A stretch of 64,000 nt of DNA from Chloroflexi bacterium UBA4730 (GTDB lineage Bacteria; Chloroflexota; Limnocylindria; P2-11E): positions 118,592 through 182,591 of the forward strand of contig DHJC01000007.1 in NCBI GenBank assembly GCA_002404155.1, in the 5' to 3' direction. Of the stretch, positions 17,616 to 26,472 are shown piece by piece. How positions within the stretch are numbered: the first letter of the stretch is position 1; each line of letters starts with the position of its first letter. A program made the position numbers and the translations under genes. The notes under the pieces are model-generated. The model made no database searches. It had not been told where the DNA came from and worked only from the letters and a program-made list of their open reading frames with translations.

Positions 17616-19198
17616 TGCATCTCTTTCTCGTCGGGCCCCCGGGTATCGGGAAGTCAACCGTGGCTCCGCTGCTCGCGGAGGCGCTCGGCGGCCGGACGAT
17701 CGACCTGGACGACGAGATCGAGCGCAAGGCCGGCAAGCCGTGCACCACGGTCATCACCGAAGACGGCATGCCCCGGTTCCGCGCCCTCGAGTCCGAGCTC
17801 CTCGCCGCGTTGCAGCCCACGCCCGCGTTGATCGTCGTCTCGACCGGCGGCGGCGCGATGCTGCTCGCGTCGAACCGCGCCCGGATGGGAGCGCTCGGCC
17901 TCCGGATCGGCCTGACCGGATCTGTCGCGACGGTCGCGCGCGGCCTCGCCGCGACGATGCATAAGCGCGCGCACCTGGACGTGGGGCCGCGCCAGCACGC
18001 CGCGCGCGTCCTGAAGGAGCGCCGCGACGTCTACGTCGACGTCGACGCATCGTTCGGCGTCGACGGCGTGGAGCCGCACGAGGTCGCCCTCGCGATCGCG
18101 GCGTGGCTCGTCTCCGCGCGCGGGGTCCGCATCGACGTGCTCGCATCGCACCCGTACCCGGTGCTCGTGCGCGCCGGGCTGCTGGAGCATGCCGGCACGC
18201 ACCTCCGGGATCTCGGGTGGCGCGGGCCTGCCGCCATTGTCGCCGACGCCCTCACGGCGGCGCGATACGCGCCCACGGTCCGCCGCTCGTGCGCCGCGGC
18301 CGGGATCGACGCGACGGTCATCCGGGTGCCGCGCGGCGAACGGGCCAAGACCGCCGCCGTCCTGGCGCGACTATGGGACGCGTTCGGTGCGGCCGGCATC
18401 GGCCGCGACGGCGGCGTCATCGCGCTGGGCGGGGGGACCGTCGGCGACGTCGCGGGGTTCGCCGCGGCGACGTACCTCCGCGGGGTGCGGTTGGTGCAGG
18501 TGCCCACGACCCTGCTCGCGATGGTCGATTCCTCGATCGGCGGAAAGACCGGCATCGACCTGGCGCGCGGGAAGAATCTCGCCGGCGCATTCCATCAGCC
18601 CGATGCGGTCCTGGCGGACCCCAGCGTGCTCGCATCGCTGCCGCGCCGGGAGCGCGCGTCGGGCTTCGCCGAGATCGTCAAGTGCGCGTTCCTGGTGGAT
18701 CGCGACGCGGTCGCGCAGGCCGAACGGTCCGCTGCGGCGGTGGTCGCGGGTGACCTCGGTCCGACGATCGGCTCGATCGCGCTTGCCGTCACCGTGAAGG
18801 CCGGGATCGTCGCGGTCGACGAGCGAGAGTCAGGGCTACGAGAGCTGCTGAATTTTGGCCACACGCTCGGCCACGCGTACGAAGCGGCGAGCCGCTACCG
18901 GGTCACGCATGGCGAGGCCATGAGCGTCGGGATGGTCTTCGCCGCCGCGCTCGCGGATGTCCTCGATCTGGCACCGACGTCGCTGCGCGAGCGGCTCGAG
19001 GCGCTGCTCGGCGCCGCCGGTCTTCCGACCCGGGCCACGCTGCCGGCGCGGACCTGGACCTTCCTCGCGCGGGACAAGAAAGCCAGGGCCGGCGCGGTCC
19101 GCTGGATCCTCCCGCGGACGATCGGCCGGTTCAGCGAGGTGACCGACGTCAACGCGCGCTCGCTGCGCGCCGCCGCAGCGATCGTGGAGGGACGGTGA
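17615..19198 (+). CDS. aroKB: Bifunctional shikimate kinase / 3-dehydroquinate synthase
   Basis: 527 residues from the ATG overlapping the aroC stop. Residues 1 to about 165 are shikimate kinase, with P-loop GPPGIGKST, DLDDEIE, FRALESELL and GGGA. Residues about 170-527 are 3-dehydroquinate synthase, with NAD-binding GGGTVGDVAGF, DSSIGGKTGID and the metal His in NFGHTLGHAYE and THGEA. The fusion puts steps 2 and 5 of the pathway on one chain. The LID arginines of the kinase part are less typical (KRAHLDVGPRQ), but the rest is complete. Confidence 0.93.
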   Translation: MHLFLVGPPGIGKSTVAPLLAEALGGRTIDLDDEIERKAGKPCTTVITEDGMPRFRALESELLAALQPTPALIVVSTGGGAMLLASNRARMGALGLRIGLTGSVATVARGLAATMHKRAHLDVGPRQHAARVLKERRDVYVDVDASFGVDGVEPHEVALAIAAWLVSARGVRIDVLASHPYPVLVRAGLLEHAGTHLRDLGWRGPAAIVADALTAARYAPTVRRSCAAAGIDATVIRVPRGERAKTAAVLARLWDAFGAAGIGRDGGVIALGGGTVGDVAGFAAATYLRGVRLVQVPTTLLAMVDSSIGGKTGIDLARGKNLAGAFHQPDAVLADPSVLASLPRRERASGFAEIVKCAFLVDRDAVAQAERSAAAVVAGDLGPTIGSIALAVTVKAGIVAVDERESGLRELLNFGHTLGHAYEAASRYRVTHGEAMSVGMVFAAALADVLDLAPTSLRERLEALLGAAGLPTRATLPARTWTFLARDKKARAGAVRWILPRTIGRFSEVTDVNARSLRAAAAIVEGR

Positions 19199-19626
19199 AG
19201 CTCCTCTTGGTCAATGGGCCCAACCTCAACACCCTCGGCACGCGGGAGCCGGCGATCTACGGGACGACCACCTTGCTCGAGGTGGTGCGACGTTGCCGCG
19301 AGCTGGCCGGGCCGGGCCATACGGTCGCCGAGCTCCAGTCGAACCACGAGGGTGTGCTCATCGACTTCCTGCAGGAGCACGCCGATGCGGATGGTGCCAT
19401 CATCAATCCCGGCGGCCTCGCCCACACCTCGATCGTCCTGCGCGATGCCGTCGCCGGGTGTGCGTTCCCGGTGGTCGAGGTCCACATCAGCGACATCGGC
19501 AAGCGCGAGCCGTTCAGGCACCATACGTATCTCAAGGACGTCACCGCGCATCAAGTGATAGGTAAAGGAGTGGCGGGCTACGAGGAGGCCCTTCGGTGGC
19601 TCCTCGAGAACGCGGGCCATCGTTAG
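19195..19626 (+). CDS. aroQ: 3-dehydroquinate dehydratase, type II
   Basis: 143 residues. It dehydrates 3-dehydroquinate to 3-dehydroshikimate by trans elimination. It starts LLVNGPNLNTLGTREPAIYG, carrying the catalytic Tyr and Arg of the lid. INPGGLAHTS and VEVHISDIGKREPFR provide the Asn and His. The GTG start overlaps aroKB (GTGA). With aroE, aroC and aroKB it covers the pathway from DAHP to chorismate except EPSP synthase (aroA), which is not in this window. Confidence 0.95.
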   Translation: MKLLLVNGPNLNTLGTREPAIYGTTTLLEVVRRCRELAGPGHTVAELQSNHEGVLIDFLQEHADADGAIINPGGLAHTSIVLRDAVAGCAFPVVEVHISDIGKREPFRHHTYLKDVTAHQVIGKGVAGYEEALRWLLENAGHR

Positions 19627-19661
19627 CGATGGAGTGCCGTTAGGCCGCCGAAGGCGAACAA

Positions 19662-20222
19662 ATGGTGTCTACGGGTGAGATCAAGCGCGGTATGACCATC
19701 GAGCTCGACGGCAACCTCTACCAGATCGTCGAGTTCCAGCACATCAAGATGGGGCGGGGCAGCGCACAGGTGCGGATGAAGCTCCGTAACGTCCGCCGCG
19801 GCGATCTCATCGAGAAGACGTTCCAGGCCGGCGACCGATTCGCGCGGGCACGCTTGGATCACCGCGACGTGCAGTACATGTATCACGACGGCGACCTGTA
19901 TCACTTCATGGACACGAAGACGTTCGATCAGCTCGCGCTCGACGCCGATCAGCTCGGCGAGGGGGTCAACTACCTGGCCGACGGGACGGTCGTGACGCTC
20001 AACGAGTACGAGGGCGAGGCCATCGGCGTCGACCTCCCGCCGTCGGTTGTCATGACCGTCGCCAGCGTCGAGTTCGGGCTCAAGGGCGATACGGCCACGG
20101 GCGCGAACAAGCCCGCGACGCTCGAGTCCGGCCTCAAGGTCAACGTCCCGCTCTTCGTCAACCAGGGCGACAAGATCAAGGTCGACACGCGGACCGGGGA
20201 GTACATCGAACGGGCGTCGTGA
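19662..20222 (+). CDS. efp: Elongation factor P
   Basis: 186 residues. EF-P relieves ribosome stalling at polyproline runs. The N-terminal KOW-like domain ends in the tip loop KMGRGSAQ, with Arg at about residue 32 where many EF-Ps carry a modified Lys. Two OB domains follow, ending with the conserved VDTRTGEYIERA. Arg at the tip resembles the EF-Ps that are rhamnosylated by EarP or left unmodified. No modification enzyme is nearby. The ATG at 19662 is weakly preceded by GAAGG. The stop overlaps the xseA GTG. Confidence 0.95.
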   Translation: MVSTGEIKRGMTIELDGNLYQIVEFQHIKMGRGSAQVRMKLRNVRRGDLIEKTFQAGDRFARARLDHRDVQYMYHDGDLYHFMDTKTFDQLALDADQLGEGVNYLADGTVVTLNEYEGEAIGVDLPPSVVMTVASVEFGLKGDTATGANKPATLESGLKVNVPLFVNQGDKIKVDTRTGEYIERAS

Positions 20223-21445
20223 TCGGCGCGCCCGAGCGGATCCTCCGCGTCCGCGAGCTCACGGTCCTCGTCGCCCGCCGGCTGATGGAGGGCGACACGT
20301 TCAAGGACCTGTGGATCGAGGGCGAGGTCTCCGAGGCGACCCTATCCGCGGCCGGCCACGCGTACTTCACGCTCCGCGACAACACCTCCCAGCTCCGGTG
20401 CAGCCTGTTCGCGAGCGCAGCGGCGAACGTCGCGCTCGTGCCGCGGGCCGGTGCGCGGCTGCTCGTGCACGGCGACCTTGACGTGTACATCAAGGGCGGC
20501 ACGTACAGCCTTCGCTGCGATGACATTCGGCCAGCCGGCGCCGGCGACGCGTACCTTCGCCTCGAGGCGCTGAAGCGCCGCCTGACCGCGGACGGCCTCT
20601 TCGCGCAGGACCGGAAGCGGCCCTTGCCCGCGCGGCCGCGGCGCGTCGGGGTGATCACGAGCCCGACCGGCGCGGCGTGGCACGACGTGCAGACCGTCAT
20701 CGCGCGGCGCGACGCGCGCGTCGAGCTGGTGTTCGCCGAGGCGCAGGTGCAAGGACAGGGCGCGGTCGAATCGATGATCGCGGCGCTGGACGGTCTCGCG
20801 CAGCTGCGCGACCTCGACGTCGTGATCCTGGCACGCGGCGGCGGCGCGGCCGAGGATCTCGGTCCGTTCAACGATGAGGCCCTCGTGCGGGCGATCGCGC
20901 GGTTCCCGAAGCCGCTGTGCAGCGGCGTGGGGCATGAGTCGGATGTCACCCTCGCCGACCTCGTGGCGGACCTGCGAGCCCCGACCCCGTCGGTCGCGGC
21001 CGAGCTCGTCGTGCCGGATACCGGCGGGGACCTTGTCGCGGCCGCGAGGCTGCGTCGACGGATCGACGGCCGGATGCGGGAGATCGCGGCAGACCGCCGG
21101 CGCAGGTTGGTGAACGCGAAACGGATGGTCGATCGACGGGCACCGCCGGCGCGCGTGGCCCAGCTCCGGCAGCGCTTGGACGAGGTCCGTCGGGCCATCG
21201 ATCGCGCGATCGCGCGCGCGGTGCCCCTCCAGCGGCAGCGCACGGTGAGCGCGCGCCGGCGGCTCGAGGCACTCTCGCCGCTCGCCGTCCTCGGCCGGGG
21301 CTACGCGATCGTCGAGGGCGCGGACGGCCGCGTCCGCTCGGACGTCGCCGCGCTCGCCGCCGGCGAGCCGGCGCGCCTGCGGATGCGGGACGGTCGGGCC
21401 GGTGTGCGGGTGGAGTCGGTGGAGGTGGGGAATGGCCGAGCCTGA
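20219..21445 (+). CDS. xseA: Exodeoxyribonuclease VII large subunit
   Basis: 408 residues. It has an N-terminal OB-fold (LWIEGEVSEATLSAAGHAYFTLRD) and a catalytic exonuc_VII_L domain with VGVITSPTGAAWHD, ILARGGGAAEDL, NDE and GVGHESDVTLADLVADLRAPTPS-like motifs. A basic coiled coil that binds XseB closes it. The GTG start overlaps efp. It overlaps xseB by 14 nt. The pair degrades single-stranded DNA into short oligonucleotides. Confidence 0.95.
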   Translation: MIGAPERILRVRELTVLVARRLMEGDTFKDLWIEGEVSEATLSAAGHAYFTLRDNTSQLRCSLFASAAANVALVPRAGARLLVHGDLDVYIKGGTYSLRCDDIRPAGAGDAYLRLEALKRRLTADGLFAQDRKRPLPARPRRVGVITSPTGAAWHDVQTVIARRDARVELVFAEAQVQGQGAVESMIAALDGLAQLRDLDVVILARGGGAAEDLGPFNDEALVRAIARFPKPLCSGVGHESDVTLADLVADLRAPTPSVAAELVVPDTGGDLVAAARLRRRIDGRMREIAADRRRRLVNAKRMVDRRAPPARVAQLRQRLDEVRRAIDRAIARAVPLQRQRTVSARRRLEALSPLAVLGRGYAIVEGADGRVRSDVAALAAGEPARLRMRDGRAGVRVESVEVGNGRA

Positions 21446-21659
21446 GTCCGAGCGACCGATCGAGGCAGCGCTCGAGCGCCTGGAGACCATTGCCGACAAG
21501 CTCGAGGATCCCCAGCTCGATCTCGATGAAGCGGTGAAGCTCTACGAAGAAGGCCTGCTCCTATATGCGGAATGCACGACGCGGCTGGACGCCGCCGATC
21601 AGCGCATCACGAAGCTCGCCGACGCGCTCGCGCAGCAGTCGAAGCGCCCACCGTCCTAG
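21432..21659 (+). CDS. xseB: Exodeoxyribonuclease VII small subunit
   Basis: 75 residues, of family length, with the helical hairpin signature ALERLETIADKLEDPQLDLDEAVKLYEEG. The ATG at 21432 has a strong GGAGGTGGGG Shine-Dalgarno and lies inside the end of xseA. XseB coats the coiled coil of XseA and is needed for activity. Confidence 0.93.
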   Translation: MAEPESERPIEAALERLETIADKLEDPQLDLDEAVKLYEEGLLLYAECTTRLDAADQRITKLADALAQQSKRPPS

Positions 21660-21821
21660 CAAGCCCAAGGTCTCGGACGATCACCGTCCGCCAACGGATC
21701 GAAGCAGGCGTGCCGCGACGAGGGGTCCGCGGCTCCCCTGAGCGAGTGGTCGGAACCGGCAGGACGCGATCGTTGTCTCGGCGCGCGCCGACGACCGCGC
21801 AACGGAGAGCCGCGTACCACC

Positions 21822-22688
21822 TCAGCTGGGGGCGGCCCTCGCCTTCCTGAGGAACGGCTCGAGCGCTTCGAGGAAGGGCTCGGGTCGCAGACCGTGGATC
21901 CGGTGGCCGACGCCGGGGAAGCGAACGAGCTGCGCGTCGGGCCATTTCTGCGTCAGCGCGTCCGCCTCGCCCTCTTTGAGCGCACTCCCATCCGCGGAAT
22001 TCGCGGCGAGCAGCAGGGTCGGCATCACCGGCACCGCGCGAACGACCTGCTCGTGGCCATCGGGTTTGCTGTGCCCGAACTGGTCCACGAATGCCGGATC
22101 CACGTCCTTGTAGTACGTCGCGAGCCGATCGGCCGCGTAGAAGCCACGGACCTCGCCGACGGTGCGTTCGCCGCGCGGCCCGCGCGCCGGTAACGGCAGC
22201 GACGCCACCGCGCGCTTGAAGGCGGACGGCTCGGCGCTCTTGTCGAGCGCCGCGCGGACGCTCGCGTAGTACTCGGCCCGCCAGTCGCGATCCCAGTTGT
22301 CGACGACCGGATCCTCGAGGACCAGCGCCCGTATCGCGGCGGGCCGTTTCGCGGCCGCGACGAGCGCCGTCCCGCCGCCGAGCGAGTGGCCGATGACGAT
22401 GGCCGGCCGACCCGCGACGGTGTCGATCACGCGCAGCAGGTCATCAGCGAGCGCATCGATCGCGTAGCTCGCGGCGCGGCCGCTCTTTCCATGGCCGCGC
22501 GCGTCGTACGCGATGACGCGATACCGCGTGGCGAGCCGCGGGAAGATGTTCTCCCAGTCTTCCGAACGGAACGTCGCGCCGTGGAGGAGGACGATCGGTG
22601 GCTCGCCCTGCGCGCCGCCCGCGGAGTCGTAATACGCGAGCTTCGGATCGCCCTTCAGCGTGCGCGAACGCGGCAAACGCTTCGGCAT
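21822..22688 (-). CDS. Alpha/beta hydrolase
   Basis: 288 residues. The fold is clear: oxyanion HGATF, the nucleophile elbow GHSLGG, a late acidic residue before LKEGEADALT, and the catalytic His in FPGVGHRIHG. The substrate is unknown. ATG at 22688 is the start because a TAGACT -10 box ends 7 nt before it and no credible start lies further upstream. It is divergent from tlyA with only about 30 nt between the two start codons. A 160-nt gap with no gene separates its 3' end from xseB. Confidence 0.85.
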   Translation of the reverse strand: MPKRLPRSRTLKGDPKLAYYDSAGGAQGEPPIVLLHGATFRSEDWENIFPRLATRYRVIAYDARGHGKSGRAASYAIDALADDLLRVIDTVAGRPAIVIGHSLGGGTALVAAAKRPAAIRALVLEDPVVDNWDRDWRAEYYASVRAALDKSAEPSAFKRAVASLPLPARGPRGERTVGEVRGFYAADRLATYYKDVDPAFVDQFGHSKPDGHEQVVRAVPVMPTLLLAANSADGSALKEGEADALTQKWPDAQLVRFPGVGHRIHGLRPEPFLEALEPFLRKARAAPS

Positions 22689-22695
22689 CGCGCGG

Positions 22696-22701
22696 AGTCT
22701 A
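22696..22701 (-). promoter_or_regulatory. -10 box TAGACT for the hydrolase, leaderless
   Basis: Read on the minus strand, TAGACT ends 7 nt before the ATG at 22688. It is identical to the boxes of iscS and the M50 protease gene, at the same distance. Confidence 0.55.
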
Positions 22702-22705
22702 GGGA

Positions 22706-22711
22706 TACGCT
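22706..22711 (+). promoter_or_regulatory. -10 box TACGCT for tlyA, leaderless
   Basis: TACGCT ends 7 nt before GTG 22719, which is followed directly by ATG 22722. It lies 5 bp from the opposing -10 box of the hydrolase, making a compact divergent promoter. Confidence 0.5.
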
Positions 22712-22718
22712 TTCGCCG

Positions 22719-23504
22719 GTGATGGCCGCGCGCGTTCGGCTCGACCAGCTGCTCGTCCAACGTTCGCTCGCTCCAAGCCGCGAGCGCGCGCAGGCGCTCA
22801 TCCTCGCAGGCGCCGTGCGCGTCGACGGCGAGGTCGCTGATCGCGCGGCCGCGCCGGTGTCGGACGAGGCCGCGATCACCATCGACCGCGGACCGCGGTT
22901 CGTGTCCCGGGGCGGCGAGAAGCTCGACGCGGCGCTCGACGACTTCGGGGTGAACGTGGCCGGCAAGGTCGTCCTCGACGTCGGCTCGTCCACGGGCGGA
23001 TTCACCGATTGCGTCCTGCAGCGTGGCGCCCTGCGCGTCTATGCGATCGACGTGGGGAAGGGGCAGCTCGACTGGAAGCTGCGCACCGATGCACGGGTCG
23101 TGTCGCGGGAAGGGGTGAACGCGCGCGAGGGCTTCGAGCTGCCCGAGCGTGTGGACCTGATCGTCGCGGACCTCTCGTTCATCGCCTTGCGCATCGCGCT
23201 CCTGCCGTCGTTCGGGCATCTCCGGGAAGGTGGCGACGTCGTGGCGCTGGTGAAGCCGCAGTTCGAGGCGGGGCGGGAGGCCGTCGGCCGCGGTGGGATC
23301 GTCCGCGAGGCGAAGGACCGGGCCGCTGCCGCGATCGCGGTGTGCGACGCGTTCACCGCCGTCGGCATCGGGACCGTGGCGATCGCCCCCTCTCGGCTGG
23401 CGGGACGCGAGGGCAATCGCGAGATCTTCGTCCACTGCCGCAAGGGCGACCCCGGCCTGGCACCCGGACGGATCCGCGAGCGCGCCGCCGAGGCCGCGGA
23501 GTGA
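22719..23504 (+). CDS. tlyA: TlyA-family 2'-O-methyltransferase (rRNA methyltransferase/hemolysin A)
   Basis: 261 residues. It has an N-terminal S4 RNA-binding domain (RLDQLLVQRSLAPSRERAQ) and a C-terminal FtsJ-like methyltransferase with SAM motif LDVGSSTGGFTDCVL and the K-D-K-E elements (KLDAAL, ADLSFIAL, VKPQFE). TlyA methylates 16S C1409 and 23S C1920 in organisms where it was studied. The leaderless promoter favours GTG 22719. ATG 22722 is the alternative. It overlaps nadK by 4 nt, a common pairing. Confidence 0.9.
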   Translation: MMAARVRLDQLLVQRSLAPSRERAQALILAGAVRVDGEVADRAAAPVSDEAAITIDRGPRFVSRGGEKLDAALDDFGVNVAGKVVLDVGSSTGGFTDCVLQRGALRVYAIDVGKGQLDWKLRTDARVVSREGVNAREGFELPERVDLIVADLSFIALRIALLPSFGHLREGGDVVALVKPQFEAGREAVGRGGIVREAKDRAAAAIAVCDAFTAVGIGTVAIAPSRLAGREGNREIFVHCRKGDPGLAPGRIRERAAEAAE

Positions 23505-24334
23505 AGCTCGCGTTCGCCGTGCGGCCGGATTGGAACGTGGCCATCGACGCGGCACGCGATGCCGCGACGCGAGCGCGGACGAGCGGCCACGAGGTCGTGG
23601 AGGTGCGGCTCGACTCGAGCACCCTGGCCCGCGAGGTCGCGGGCGCGGAGGTGGCGATCGTCTTTGGAGGCGACGGCACGATGCTGCGCGCGGCCCGGGT
23701 GCTCGCGCCGCTCGCGATCCCGATCCTCGGCGTCAACCTCGGCCGCCTCGGCTTCCTCGCCGGCGGATCCCTCGCGGAGCTGGACGGGTTCCTCGCGGAG
23801 ATCGCGGCCGGGCGGTCCACGACCGAGGAGCGCACGCTGCTCGAGGCGAGAGTGCGCCGGCAGGGCGCCGCGGATCTGAACGCGCTCGCGCTGAACGACG
23901 TCGTCGTCGCGCGCGGGAGGGAGGTCCGCTCGATCCACATCGACGTGCGGATCGACGGCGCGCCGTTCACGGTCTACCGGGCTGACGGCCTCATCGTCGC
24001 GACGGCCACCGGCAGCACCGCGTACGGGATGTCGGTGGGCGGTCCGCTCATCATCCCGTCGTCGCGCGCGATCATGATCGTCCCGATCGCGCCGCACCTG
24101 TCGTTCCCGAACGCGGTGGTCCTCGATGTCGATCAGACGATCGCGCTCGAGGTGCTCGACGAGCCCGCGCGCCTCTCGCTCGACGGCCAGGAGGAGCACG
24201 ACCTCCATGTGGGCGATCGCATCGAGGTGCGACGCGCCCGGCCGGTCGCGCGCTTCGTACGCACCGCGACGATGCGCCCGTTCCTCACGTTGCTCCGGAA
24301 GAAGATCCTGAAGGAAGAGGGCGGACCGGCCTGA
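23501..24334 (+). CDS. nadK: NAD kinase
   Basis: 277 residues. It phosphorylates NAD to NADP. It carries the family motifs FGGDGTML, NLGRLGFLAGG, LALNDVVVARG, ADGLIVATATGSTAY and SLDGQE. The GTG overlaps the tlyA stop (GTGA). Its own stop overlaps the purine phosphorylase ATG (TGATG). recN, which often follows tlyA-nadK, is absent. Confidence 0.95.
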   Translation: MKLAFAVRPDWNVAIDAARDAATRARTSGHEVVEVRLDSSTLAREVAGAEVAIVFGGDGTMLRAARVLAPLAIPILGVNLGRLGFLAGGSLAELDGFLAEIAAGRSTTEERTLLEARVRRQGAADLNALALNDVVVARGREVRSIHIDVRIDGAPFTVYRADGLIVATATGSTAYGMSVGGPLIIPSSRAIMIVPIAPHLSFPNAVVLDVDQTIALEVLDEPARLSLDGQEEHDLHVGDRIEVRRARPVARFVRTATMRPFLTLLRKKILKEEGGPA

Positions 24335-25140
24335 TGGCCCTCGATCCGCTGGCAGCCGTCGCGGCGATCCGCACGAGGACGGCGGCGAACCCGTCGGTCG
24401 CCATCGTCCTCGGCTCGGGCCTCGGCCGTCTCGCCGACGACGTCATGCACGCGACGCGGATCCCGTACGCCGGCATCCCCGGGTGGGACCGCAGCACGGC
24501 GCCGGGGCACTCGGGAGAGCTCGTCGTGGGGACGCTCTCCGGGAAGACGGTCGCGGTCATGAAGGGCCGCCTGCACTACTACGAGGGCTACGACATGCCC
24601 GCCGTCGTGTTCCCGATCCGCGTCTGCAAGGCGTGGGGGATCGATACGGTGATCCTGACGAATGCGTGCGGCGGTCTGAATCCGAAGTTCAAGCCCGGCG
24701 ACCTCATGCTGCTCGAGGACCACATCAATTTCATGCCGGCCAACCCGCTGCGCGGCCCCAACGACGAGCGGCTCGGACCACGCTTCCCCGACATGGTCGG
24801 GACATACACCGAGGAGCTCCGTGCCACCGCGAAGTCCGTGGACCCCGATCTGCGCGAGGGCATCTACGTCGCCGTCTCCGGACCGAACTTCGAGACCCCC
24901 GCGGAGCTCCGCATGCTCCGCGGCCTCGGGGCGGATGCCGTCGGGATGAGCACGGTGCCCGAGGTGATCGCGGCCCGGCACCTTGGGATGCGGGTCCTCG
25001 CGATCGCGACGGTGACGGACATGGCCACCGGCATCCCCGGGCAGATCGAGCATGTGAGCGGGGAACAGGTGATCGAGGTCGCGGAGCGCGCAGGCGCGCG
25101 GCTCGGGGCGCTCATCAAGGGCGTCGTCGCCAAGCTCTGA
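24334..25140 (+). CDS. punA: Purine nucleoside phosphorylase (PNP/MTAP class)
   Basis: 268 residues, trimeric class. Motifs are VLGSGLGRLAD, the phosphate-site serine after PGHSGELVVG, GRLHYYEGY, NACGGLNPKFKPGD, VSGPNFETPAE with the base-binding Glu, VGMSTVPEVIAARH, and ATVTDMATG. It splits purine (deoxy)nucleosides to base and (deoxy)ribose-1-phosphate. It is paired with a pyrimidine phosphorylase 3 nt downstream, so the two form a nucleoside salvage unit. Confidence 0.93.
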   Translation: MALDPLAAVAAIRTRTAANPSVAIVLGSGLGRLADDVMHATRIPYAGIPGWDRSTAPGHSGELVVGTLSGKTVAVMKGRLHYYEGYDMPAVVFPIRVCKAWGIDTVILTNACGGLNPKFKPGDLMLLEDHINFMPANPLRGPNDERLGPRFPDMVGTYTEELRATAKSVDPDLREGIYVAVSGPNFETPAELRMLRGLGADAVGMSTVPEVIAARHLGMRVLAIATVTDMATGIPGQIEHVSGEQVIEVAERAGARLGALIKGVVAKL

Positions 25141-25143
25141 CCG

Positions 25144-26448
25144 ATGAGGACGGTCGAGCTCGTCGAACGGAAGCGTGACGGCGGGCGGCTGACCGCCGAC
25201 GAGATCACGTTCCTGGTCGACGGCTACACGAAGGACGAGATTCCCGACTACCAGATGGCTGCGTTCTGCATGGCCGTCGTGTGGCGCGGTATGGACATGC
25301 GCGAGACGGCGGACCTCACCGCGGCGATGGTCGCGACCGGCGAGCACCTCGATCTGCGCAGGTTTGGACCGGTCGTCGACAAGCATTCCACCGGCGGCGT
25401 CGGCGACAAGACCACCCTCGCGGTCGCGCCACTGGTCGCCGCGTGCGGTCTTCCGGTCGCGAAGATGAGCGGTCGCGGCCTCGGCTTCTCCGGCGGCACG
25501 CTCGACAAGCTCGAGTCCATCGCCGGCTACCGCGTCGATCTCTCGACGAAGGAGTTCCTCGCGCAGCTCGGGCGCATCGGCATCGTCCTCACCGGACAGA
25601 CCGCCGATCTCGCACCGGCCGACGGCAAGCTGTACGCCCTCCGCGATACGACCGGGACCGTGCCGGCGATCGCGCTCATCGCGTCGAGCATCATGTCGAA
25701 GAAGATCGCCGCCGGCGCGAACGCGGTCGTCCTCGACGTGAAGGTCGGCAGCGGCGCGTTCATGAAGGGGCTTCCATCTGCGAAGCTGTTGGCTCGCACC
25801 ATGGTGGCGATCGGACGAGCGCACGGCATCGCTGTCACCTGTGAGCTCACGGATATGGACCAGCCGCTCGGGTGTGCCGTCGGCAACAGTCTCGAGGTCG
25901 CGGAGGCGATCGCGACCCTCCGTGGCGAGGGTCCGCCCGATTTGGTCGCCCTCACGCGCCTGGCGGGCGCGGAGATGCTCCTGCTCGGAGGCAAGGCCCG
26001 CGACCGGCAGGCCGCGCGGCGCCGCATCGACGGCGCGATCGCGGATGGCAGCGGCCTGGCCAAGCTCCGCGAGCTCGTCGAAGCCCAGGGCGGCGACCCG
26101 CGGATGGTCGACGACCCAGGTCGCCTCCCGCGCGCGCCGCATGTCGAGACGCTCCACGCGACCAGCACCGCGTACGTGAAGCGGATCGCGGCCGACGAGA
26201 TCGGCGCCGCATCCGTTCTCCTGGGCGCGGGCCGCGAGACGAAGGGCGATCCGATCGATCACCGGACCGGCATCGTGCTCCACGCGAAGGTCGGCGCGCG
26301 CGTCGAGCGGGGCGCGGCCTTCGCCGAGGTCCATCACGCCGGCCGGCCGGCCGATTCGCTCGCGATCGCGCAGGTCCGCGCGGCGTTCGCGTGGAGCACG
26401 ATGCCGGTCGCGCCGCGGAAGCTCGTGCTCGGGCGGATCGCATCGTGA
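25144..26448 (+). CDS. pdp: Pyrimidine-nucleoside (thymidine) phosphorylase
   Basis: 434 residues. The glycosyltransferase-family motifs are DKHSTGGVGDKTTL (phosphate loop), KMSGRGLGFSGGTLDKLESI, the base-site ALRDTTGTV and SIMSKKIA, and the DVKVGSGAFMK cation site. It has a C-terminal PYNP domain ending at 26448. Whether it prefers uridine plus thymidine (Pdp) or only thymidine (DeoA) is not decided. The start ATG at 25144 follows the punA stop by 3 nt. Confidence 0.9.
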   Translation: MRTVELVERKRDGGRLTADEITFLVDGYTKDEIPDYQMAAFCMAVVWRGMDMRETADLTAAMVATGEHLDLRRFGPVVDKHSTGGVGDKTTLAVAPLVAACGLPVAKMSGRGLGFSGGTLDKLESIAGYRVDLSTKEFLAQLGRIGIVLTGQTADLAPADGKLYALRDTTGTVPAIALIASSIMSKKIAAGANAVVLDVKVGSGAFMKGLPSAKLLARTMVAIGRAHGIAVTCELTDMDQPLGCAVGNSLEVAEAIATLRGEGPPDLVALTRLAGAEMLLLGGKARDRQAARRRIDGAIADGSGLAKLRELVEAQGGDPRMVDDPGRLPRAPHVETLHATSTAYVKRIAADEIGAASVLLGAGRETKGDPIDHRTGIVLHAKVGARVERGAAFAEVHHAGRPADSLAIAQVRAAFAWSTMPVAPRKLVLGRIAS

Positions 26449-26459
26449 GAGCGCGCCCA

Positions 26460-26465
26460 TAGACT
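26460..26465 (+). promoter_or_regulatory. -10 box TAGACT for the M50 protease gene, leaderless
   Basis: TAGACT ends 7 nt before GTG 26473. It starts a new unit after the nucleoside phosphorylases. No RBS is seen. Confidence 0.55.
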
Positions 26466-26472
26466 CGACCGA

